Below are positions 56,912 to 64,000 of a DNA stretch of 64,000 bases, one piece after another. The translations under genes were made by a program, and so were the position numbers. The notes under the pieces are model-generated. The model was not told the DNA's origin, made no database searches, and was given only the letters and a program-made list of their open reading frames with translations. Position 1 is the first letter of the stretch. Each line of letters begins with the position of its first letter. Source of the DNA: Adineta vaga (Eukaryota; Rotifera); assembly GCA_021613535.1 (NCBI GenBank), contig CP075494.1, positions 434,001 to 498,000 on the forward strand. The letters are read 5' to 3'.

Positions 56912-57962
56912 TTAAAATAAAGGAACACTACCAGTTCCTCGAACGAAGGGCATCACTTGATTTATTTGCCTATGATGAACGATCCTTTGAATAGCAACAA
57001 CCAATTGAGTTCGGAATCGTTTTGATAAACAGTAACAATAAAAAGAACTCTAAATAAAGAGAAGAACAATCATGATTTTAACCAATGAGAAAAAGATCTT
57101 TTACTGCATATGGACCATAGCCATAAATCGCAAAAAAAGAATTAACCAGTTGTTCTTGTGCTCGTTGATAAGCACTTTTCACTGAATTAGCTGTACTAAT
57201 AAAGTATATTTGTCCAGCTGTATAAGGACCATTGAATATTAATACAGCGAATATTTGAAATAAGGCCATCATAATCATTTGTTGAATAAGAGCTGTGAGT
57301 GAACGTTTAACAGCGGTTATTCTCATATGTTTGACAGTGAGAAATCCAAAAATTGAGATTATAACAATAGGAATAGATGTATAAACACCAAGATAAATAA
57401 AATAACTACGATATTGTGCAAATATTGTATTTGTTGTTACACATGCAGGTGTACCGCCTGTGATAACAAGATCTTGTAAGAAGTAATAAGGTAACTCATG
57501 AATAAACCAAAAGCAGATAGTACCGATTACTAAGTATCTTGCAATTCGAATATTACTCCTCTGTCGTAAAACAACAGATGGTGAGGAACAAATAAAGGCA
57601 TCAATTGATTGTAAACAAAGTAAAGTGTATGTACTTTGAGTATTAATATCGAGAAAACCTGAACGTACTTTGCACCAACCTCGATTCATCACTGCAAGAT
57701 CAAGTGAAAACCCTGTACTAAGAATTCGAGTGACAAGTCCAACAAGTAATACATTGAGATCAAGAAAGCATCGAACAAGCATATAGAATGAACTTGCATT
57801 ATTATTATAATATCCATTCATGAAAAAGATAATCATATTGAAAATATTGCCAATAACACCACTAAGCAATAGAATAAAACCAAAGATAAGACATACATAT
57901 CGAGAACTTTGTTGTAATTGAAAAATTTCGAAACCAACTTTAGTATTGTTATTCGATGACAT
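56912..57962 (-). CDS. Rhodopsin-like GPCR, complete
   Basis: Exon 1 57962-57105, a 55 bp intron (57050-57104, GTAAAAG...TTTAG), exon 2 57049-56912. TM1 has the GN of class A (SGVIGNIFNMIIFF). A Cys before TM3 (NRGWCKVR) and one in the second loop (GGTPACVT) can form the class A disulphide. TM3 ends in LQSIDAFICSS (ID-A-F in place of DRY). The in-frame exon 2 gives the end of TM7 and the tail (SSFYCYCLSKRFRTQL), the usual bdelloid orphan receptor ending. The ligand is unknown. No defects. Confidence 0.8.
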
Positions 57963-58401
57963 ATGAACGTAATTTTTCTTAGCTGCTTTTTATTAATAAT
58001 GAAGATCCGTGGAATAAAAAAAGCTCTGTTCTTTTATTAAAATACATTTTCTAATTGAATTTATGACAAGAAAAGAATAGTTCAGAAGCTCTAAATATTC
58101 AGTAGCAAGAATAGTAGCATCCATATTTTCAATGCATGCATAAAAAAATGATAAGACTAGAGAGATGCTTTATTAACCCAATTTTACCACATATGGAACA
58201 AAATGCAATAAAATAAAAAGATAGAAAATAGTTTTTAAATAGAAGATAATGTGTTTGATTATCACCTTTAAGCAAAAGTTATATGATTTCAAAAGCTCCT
58301 ATTTATTATGCATATTTCAATAAAGAATAAAAACTTTTTTTTTCTGTCCCTATAGTTTTTAAGGTACTAATTCGATTTATCTCTTATCTTTATCATGCAT
58401 T

Positions 58402-58455
58402 TTGAGGGTGTGGGTATATCTTCTTCACTCTTATCTACGCCACACTCACATCCTG
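58402..58455. repeat. TLH 23, loop group A
   Basis: TTGAGGGTGTGGGTA, loop TATCTTCTTCACTCTTATC, right arm TACGCCACACTCACATCC. The loop is nearly identical to TLH at 60053. Confidence 0.85.
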
Positions 58456-58919
58456 CCATTTAATTAGTAAGAGTATTAATTCGTTTTTTTATTCACATAC
58501 TTTCTCACAATGATAAATATGATTCAAACGTACTCTAACGATATTCCACGATCAAAACGACATTTTCAAGGTTAAAAAAACTTCTGAACTCAGTCGGAAA
58601 TGAAATAGTGATAAGATGCATTGACTTGTTCATAAAATAAAATATTTCATGATTTGTTTTTCAACATCGAGATGAGAAATAAGAAGGGAAAGTCTCTTGC
58701 TTTGTTATGTTCGAACATTTCCGTTTAGTAAAAGTAATTCATCTGTTTCGAACGTTCATTGATAATCAATCTAACAAAGATTTATTTATTCTTCTTATTT
58801 TTTGCCTTTCTTTCCGTTTTTTATGTTTCATTATGCATTCAGAATGCTAGATGTATTTTTCCCTTTTCAGATCGTCATTGTCTGGAGGAATAGAATTTTG
58901 TCAATGTCTATCAATACAA

Positions 58920-59008
58920 TTCAACGCCATTGAAAGTCACACAAGCAAACCGTCCACCAATAACTAATATCTTTCCATTTAATAATCTAGATGCTGTATG
59001 ATAACCTC
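58920..59008 (-). pseudogene. Kelch-repeat relic ending at a hairpin repeat
   Basis: On the minus strand, starting directly at the edge of the hairpin at 59007, the frame reads RGYHTASRLLNGKILVIGG then FNGVELY, a single kelch unit followed by stops. Everything before it (5') is replaced by the repeat. Confidence 0.55.
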
Positions 59009-59072
59009 TGTGGGTGTGGGTGAGGGTGTAAATCAAACATACGAGAATACTAACTGATACATACACCCTCAA
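59007..59072. repeat. TLH 24
   Basis: CTGTGGGTGTGGGTGAGGGT, loop of about 35 nt, right arm ATACACCCTCAA. It abuts a kelch relic. Confidence 0.8.
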
Positions 59073-59366
59073 TATGCTCCTTTAGTAACCATTTCAGAAG
59101 CAAAAGAAGAACATCTATGGCATCCGGGCGCGCCTCTCTTAAAAATTCACAATTATTTCTCCCTTCTTTCGAGCTACTGGGTTTTATCCCACTATGGGTA
59201 TGAGGACGTAGTGAATATGAAGGAAGAAGTCCACGGTGCAAATGAAAACGAGAGTTGGTAAGAAGAAGAAGAAGGAAACACCTAATGTGCGTCTCTAAGC
59301 AAATATAATTTTCTTTTCATGTGTAGTTTTCCTTACTGGGTGAGGAAACTATAGAGTTACAAGAGT

Positions 59367-59375
59367 TATATAAAA
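59367..59375 (+). promoter_or_regulatory. TATA box of the small secreted protein gene
   Basis: TATATAAAA, 78 bp before the ATG at 59445; start site expected near 59398. Confidence 0.5.
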
Positions 59376-59444
59376 GCCGCCATCAATGACGAACACATTC
59401 ACTTACGTTTCATTCCAACATCGTGATCATCAAATAACAAAATC

Positions 59445-59885
59445 ATGCAGGTAATGGTACTTTTTCTTTTTGTAGCAATTGTTATCGGTTCAACTCAATC
59501 TCAAACATGGGCTGGCACTTACACGCCTGATTCATCATGTGACACATCAACTTGCTGTTGCTTGAGTGGACAAGCAATAGTAACAAGTTCATCGGCAAAT
59601 AGTTACACTGTTCAGTCTGGTGCGAGTGGTGTATGTGGTGGTGCTGTGACATTCACAGGCAATCTCTATACAAGTGGCTATACGGGTTGGATGATGGTAG
59701 CCACTGATAATGATACAGTAACACTTAGCTCTGATAGCCACATAGTCACAGTCACCAATCCAAGTAGATCGGCATGTAATGGCCAAGGAATCAAAAATGG
59801 AAGCCCGACACAACATGTTAACATCATCACGTACGTTATTGGCTATGTTTTGGTGGGTATGGTGATCAATACCTTAATCGCCTGA
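59445..59885 (+). CDS. Small secreted, probably GPI-anchored Cys-rich protein
   Basis: 146 residues. Signal peptide (MQVMVLFLFVAIVIGSTQSQ), a Ser/Thr-rich extracellular domain with Cys in DTSTCCCLSG, SGVCGG and SACNGQG, then a hydrophobic end (IITYVIGYVLVGMVINTLIA) after a small-residue region (KNGSPTQ), as for GPI attachment. TATA box upstream, compact promoter, single exon. Higher GC third positions than its neighbours suggest high expression. Family not recognised. Confidence 0.75.
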   Translation: MQVMVLFLFVAIVIGSTQSQTWAGTYTPDSSCDTSTCCCLSGQAIVTSSSANSYTVQSGASGVCGGAVTFTGNLYTSGYTGWMMVATDNDTVTLSSDSHIVTVTNPSRSACNGQGIKNGSPTQHVNIITYVIGYVLVGMVINTLIA

Positions 59886-60052
59886 AACATTTCGATTCTC
59901 TAAACTATTTCACACATTGATCATTTACTAGTTTGCTTAATCAAGAATAAATTATTTATATCATTGATCAAAATGCATTTTAAAACGAGCTTCAATACCA
60001 AAGTAAAATCTGTTTAAAACTGTTCTAAGAGAGATGCTCGCTTTTTATGAAA

Positions 60053-60110
60053 TCTTGAGGGTGTGGGTGTGGGTATATCTTCTTCACTCTCATCCACACC
60101 CACACCCAAG
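60053..60110. repeat. TLH 25, loop group A (best copy)
   Basis: TCTTGAGGGTGTGGGTGTGG, loop TATATCTTCTTCACTCTC, right arm ATCCACACCCACACCCAAG. Cleanest example of the family in the window. Confidence 0.92.
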
Positions 60111-60574
60111 CCTAAATATCTTTTTTCCCAGTCAAAAGAACATAAGCTAAAAACTAAGTTCAATCATCGGCCATTTTCTGTGAACAATAGAATGACAAGG
60201 ATGGCTACGTTTTCAACTGATTTTTCTCATAGACTCACAAGTCATGAAGAAAGCAGAAAGGAGTTTTGAAAGAGGGTCATACCTCAACGTCTACCATTGA
60301 TTCACCAGAGCCATCTAATGACTTGTAGTCGTTGGAAGACATTTGAGTTCGATCAATTTTGCATTAATACAAATCCTAACCCTTTTCATTTCTACCTTCA
60401 ATTGTTTGAAACATGCATATCATATTTGTAATGATGTTGCTATAAGTATGGAAAGGGAAACGATCCTTTACTTATTGTTTATTTCTTTGTTTTTCACAAA
60501 AAGATCTTTACTATTCTTCTAATAAAAAACATAACTCGTAATACAAAAATGAATTTAACTAATTTTGTCGATAT

Positions 60575-61267
60575 TTATCCAATCATTGATTCTGTAGCTA
60601 CAATACGAATCCGATCAAATCTTTCATGTAGTCTAGAATGAATTGTCGCAAAGAGTGAGGAAATTTGTCGTATGTGATTAACTTCAGGAATCATTTCATT
60701 TTTTCTGACCAAAATATTTAATCGACATTGAAAGCATTTGAGATGAGGTGTACGTTCAGTTAACATATGAAATAATCGAAAAAAATCAATTGGTGATAAA
60801 GAATGTGTACATCGAACGGCTAGATCAGTTAAGACAGGTGTAAAACATAAGACTTTTTCCAGATCATTAATAACATCATAATATTCATCGAATACGATAT
60901 TAAAATAACGTAATGTCATATGTTGGAACGAAAATAGGTGGAGTTAGGTGAAATATAGTTGTAGTAAATCGACGTAGAGTTGGAAGTACTTTGAATAAAT
61001 CAGGCCAATGTTATAATTCACCTAAAATATATTCAAAAACAATAACTTACATAATCCAATAAAAAGTGAATAGAGATATTTATTTTCCACAACGTAATGT
61101 TTGAGACGATGAAGATCAGCACCATTTTGACGAACAGAACGAAGTTATGTAAAACGATTTGATAAGAGTAAACGATAGAAATCATCGATATGATCATATT
61201 TTAATGGAGTAACATATTTGATTGAAAGCATTCTTAGATCAGGTAAATAATCTGGATGAATAGCCCT
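60575..61267 (-). pseudogene. F-box/LRR-family pseudogene (C-terminal half)
   Basis: From the 5' side: an AG acceptor then HPDYLPDLRMLSIKYV, a stop after LLSNRFT (TAA), LRSVRQNGADLHRLKH, an intron-like gap, GEL with another stop before HWPDLFKVLPTLRRF, a frameshift near 60920, then the last frame (TLRYFNIVFDEYYDVIND, ending ATESMIG at 60575). The pattern is the C-terminal half of the bdelloid F-box/LRR family. At least two stops and one frameshift. No F-box part lies upstream. Confidence 0.6.
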
Positions 61268-61639
61268 AGAGTACATTAACAAACAAATATATTCTACTCT
61301 TTTAACATATCATTTTCTATTAAATCTGATTCAATTCAGTAATTTATAAAAATAATATTGCATATAAATCGAATACTTACATCAATTGAAGGAAGACTGG
61401 TCGAAAAAAAATGCGGAAACTTCGGATTTTATCCGAGAGTTATGTGTACTGGAAAAAGTGTATGGGAGAGATGGGTCATTCTAGAATGTCTACGCATCAA
61501 AATTACCACGAGAAATTTTTCGATGAGCAAGATTTTTCATGTTGAGTTATGAATGCATTTTTATATTGGAATCTATCGGAATAACGGTCATATGCAACCT
61601 CATGAATCTATAAAAGATCTATGACAGATACACATATCA

Positions 61640-62170
61640 GCATTTTCATAATAGATCATCAATATCAATAGGTTTGGAGATCAGGTTTTTCTCTTTTGAT
61701 AGTCGTTCCGACTAGCTACAAAACCAAGCATTTGGGAAACTCCCAAACTACAGATCATATGAAACATATTTAGGCAATTCGGTGTTAAAATACAGTTTTT
61801 GCGCATTTTGAGACCTTTTTTAAGCATTTTTCATTAGTAAACTACGATTTGACTGAAGCCCAATATCAGATTCGAAATCAGCGTTACAAACTAAGTCGAT
61901 TCATACATGTTTTAAATAATTTTGAGAGAAAATGTTTTTTCAAAAAAACCCTGTATCCACCCTCAGGGATGGTCTGGTCAAAAATGACAATTTTTTCGAT
62001 AACTCAGCCATTTGTTGAGAGATCATTCTCATCTTCGAACTCGACCGAGATATTAATGAGACAATTCTGTGCACAAAGTTTCAGCTCAATCGAATGTAGT
62101 TGTGAAGAGTTATCGTGTAAACGGCCGGACGGACGGACATACAGATCGATTATAGTAGTGTACTCACTTT
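61640..62170. other. Non-coding stretch with CGGA quadruplets, possible old repeat
   Basis: Contains a stretch of repeated CGGA units (GGCCGGACGGACGGACATAC at 62123), a GTGTACTCA...TGAGTACAC palindrome at 62158, and phrases such as GATAACTCAGCCATTTGTTG. Reading frames across it show no protein-like features. Perhaps a piece of an interspersed repeat. Confidence 0.3.
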
Positions 62171-62208
62171 TTGAGTACACAACAAGTATATTGATTGAAT
62201 ATATCGAA

Positions 62209-62334
62209 AGGGTGTGGGTGAGGGTGTGGGTGTGGGTGGTTGTGGTTGAGGCTGTGGAAGGATGCAAGCCAGTATCTCTATTCACCCAAACCCTCACCCA
62301 CGCCTGCACCTTCATCCACACCCACACCCACACT
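62209..62334. repeat. TLH 26, longest copy, loop group C, with shared flank
   Basis: Left arm of six or more GGGTGTGGGTG-type steps, loop with GCAAGCCAGTATCTCTATTC, right arm of about 45 nt of CACCC units ending CACCCACACCCACACTC. It is followed by AACGCGTAGTCCCATCAGC, the reverse complement of the flank at 11355-11373. Confidence 0.92.
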
Positions 62335-62510
62335 CTAAACGCGTAGTCCCATCAGCGCATGCATCTCCTCCATCAAAAATCGTCACACTAACGAAAATAA
62401 CTCCAAAATAAAATCACACAAACAGATAAAAATGAAAATGATTCATACTGTATGTTTCGGTTCTGCGTCACTCTCAATCACACATTGTGAGAATGAATGA
62501 AAGTAGACGC

Positions 62511-62557
62511 AAGGGTGAGCGAAATAAAAATATCCGAAACCCTCACCCTCACCCAAA
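62511..62557. repeat. TLH 27
   Basis: CAAGGGTGAGCG, loop AAATAAAAATATCCG, right arm AAACCCTCACCCTCACCC. Left arm degenerate. Confidence 0.65.
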
Positions 62558-62583
62558 TTTCCTTAATATTTATCTCGGCGCTA

Positions 62584-62640
62584 TGGGTGAAAGTTTAGAA
62601 AACTGAAGGATACTGCCATTCACAGCCTCACCCACACCCA
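62584..62640. repeat. TLH 28
   Basis: TATGGGTGAAAG, loop of about 30 nt, right arm CAGCCTCACCCACACCCA. Left arm degenerate; third hairpin within 430 bp. Confidence 0.6.
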
Positions 62641-63181
62641 ACAAACTTTTCCTCTATAAAAAAAAACTTTCTCAATATCTGTTCTGCAAAACAAAATATA
62701 GGAACGTGATATAAAGAGAAATCGTGACAAAAAATGATATTTAACAAATTCTAGTAAATATTTCAAATTAATATATATTTTATTATTGATCTTAATCATT
62801 CATTGACAAAGAAAATTCATACTTTGTTTTGACATAAAACATGTTCTATGATTCATCAAAGTTCTTACGAATTATGATTTTCATAAACGAAAAATATGAA
62901 TTATTTTTACGAACTTAATTAAATTCTATTCAGTTAAACTAATTAAGTTTCTAGACTATTTAAATTCAAAAGGAAAAGCTCTTCGAAAAATATGTTTTCT
63001 TTTTTTCCTATATGATGCCTAGAATAAATAGAGAGAAGAAAGAAAAAGAAAACTATAAATTAAGAGGAAATCAACGATCAATGTCACTTTTTTTTACCAA
63101 ACAAGAATATTATAATCAATTATTAGTATATTCTAACATTAATACAAAACATTTGGATTATAAAACAATATCGTCTCAAAC

Positions 63182-63239
63182 ATGTGCAACTTCTACATAT
63201 TCGTCAGTATTTTTCTGATTCTTATTAATCCAACATCAG
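63182..63239 (+). CDS. Signal-peptide exon of a gene continuing beyond the window
   Basis: ATG at 63182 starts MCNFYIFVSIFLILINPTSG, a clear signal peptide, and reaches a GTAAAT donor at 63240. This is the normal first exon of bdelloid secreted proteins. No second exon was recognised up to 64000, where the sequence is AT-rich. Confidence 0.35.
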
Positions 63240-64000
63240 GTAAATAGTCTTATTTAGATAGATTTTGTATTTGGTATTTGTCCCACGAACGAGTCCTATT
63301 AATTATTAACCATCTATTCTATAATCCTTTATTATACAATATATTCACGCCATGATACATCTCAATACGAATATTGATTTCTAAAAATGTGTGATATTTG
63401 CGTCTATGTTTAACATTCATAAAAATGAACAGCATTCTATAAAATGAAGGTCAATACTTATACTAGAGAAAACGTCTTCAAATTTTATTCTAAGGTTCTA
63501 TAGAGAATGCAATTCATTTTCAGTAAAATTTTTCTCCTATTAGTCTAAATATTCTATCTATTTTTATATGTTAAAATTGAGATTCAGTTGAAAACTTTCT
63601 TCAATTCAATACAAGATAAGAAAAGCTACAGAATGTTGAACTCTTTTCTAATAGTAGAGAAAAACAAGTTCTGAAAATCGAAAATTATATGTTAGCCATT
63701 TAAATTCAATCCTTTATTTTTCGTTTTAAAATATTTATCTTTATATCAGTTTTAATCTTAATCGGTTATGTATTTATCAATACTACTATAAGACCATATT
63801 AATCATTATCTTATTCTGAATCAGCCAATGTTTTTTTTATAACATAATAAACAAAGTAACAAAAACATTAGTATAACGGATACGACTATGTCGGAAGATA
63901 TGTTTTACAATACTAAAAAGAACTGTACAAAAATAAAAAGCATAGTTCTAGTTTTTCCGAGATTATCATCTACGTTTGTTTATTTTCTCCTAGCTATTTC

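Noticed and set aside
60063-60269. ORF starting in a hairpin repeat
   Set aside because: The frame is produced by the TGTGGG/CCCACA arms; no protein features follow.
61849-62346. 165- and 109-residue ORFs over the largest hairpin
   Set aside because: Long only because GTGGGT/ACCCAC repeats lack stops; composition is Val-Trp or Thr-His repeats.
5429-62640. CRISPR-like array interpretation of the recurring hairpins
   Set aside because: Units are dispersed singly over kilobases without regular spacers, in a eukaryotic intron-rich context.
5429-62640. Hairpins as purely independent telomere-healing scars
   Set aside because: Loops are shared between distant copies in both orientations and ends share CTTGAGGG/CCCTCAAG, which independent healing would not give; healing may still explain the origin of the first unit.
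1-64000. tRNA or rRNA genes
   Set aside because: I saw no convincing cloverleaf with conserved A/B boxes and no rRNA-like conserved stretches on either strand; a scan by software could still find a tRNA.

Overview
The window looks like nuclear DNA from a bdelloid rotifer (Adineta/Rotaria/Philodina type). It is AT-rich, with 53-63 bp GT-AG introns. It carries F-box/LRR genes built from 84-nt phase-0 exons, B-box-like zinc finger plus coiled-coil proteins, kelch proteins on Thr-rich stalks, an expanded rhodopsin-like GPCR set, an ankyrin plus ADP-ribosyltransferase gene, and several genes with a bacterial or fungal look. Mariner, piggyBac and hAT traces plus many broken genes suggest an accessory, subtelomere-like region. 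The species assignment is inference.

Layout. 1-2.4 kb: membrane-anchored methyltransferase (-) and a B-box/coiled-coil gene with an in-frame TGA (+). 2.4-5.4 kb: no convincing gene. 5.4-9.3 kb: CAP plus ricin-lectin gene (-) and a secreted PAN / phospholipase-D-like / VOMI gene (+). 11.8-12.8 kb: multipass membrane protein. 14.1-19.5 kb: F-box plus about 30 LRRs plus Cys/His-rich end. 19.9 kb: F-box stub. 20.2-21.1 kb: UbiA-type prenyltransferase. 21.3-27.1 kb (-): a protein of over 1,900 residues joining a microbial-type PARG catalytic domain to an array of PBZ-like poly(ADP-ribose)-binding zinc fingers. 28-31.6 kb (-): a frameshifted secreted protein and a decaying kelch gene. 31.9-33.2 kb: complete mariner element. 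33.4-35.9 kb (-): second F-box/LRR gene. 36.6-38.4 kb: two unassigned ORFs. 38.5-44.6 kb: GPCR pseudogene, ankyrin-ART (-), EGF-7TM receptor (+), F-box pseudogene, piggyBac 3' end and a kelch relic. 44.8-48 kb: hAT-like MITE and a VIT/VWA gene (-). 48-53 kb: possible solo LTR, NHL and piggyBac relics, EEP-family nuclease/phosphatase (-), TA-flanked MITE. 54-58 kb: kelch gene, GPCR fragment, intact GPCR. 58-64 kb: kelch relic, small secreted protein, F-box/LRR pseudogene and a signal-peptide exon.

The strongest structure not explained by genes is a family of about 28 short inverted repeats, roughly one per 2.3 kb. Each has a G-rich arm (TGTGGG/GAGGGTGTGGG) on the left, a 15-35 nt loop, and a C-rich arm (CCCACA/CCCTCAAG) on the right. 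The arms match the telomere repeat I recall being reported for Adineta vaga (TGTGGG). The loops fall into at least three sequence groups that recur in both orientations, so the units have been copied and are not independent simple repeats. They sit mainly just after gene ends, and at least six mark the exact point where a coding sequence is cut short.

Two genes suggest an ADP-ribose theme: the PARG-PBZ protein would bind and remove poly(ADP-ribose), and the ankyrin-ART protein would add ADP-ribose. All functional statements rest on motif reading without database searches.
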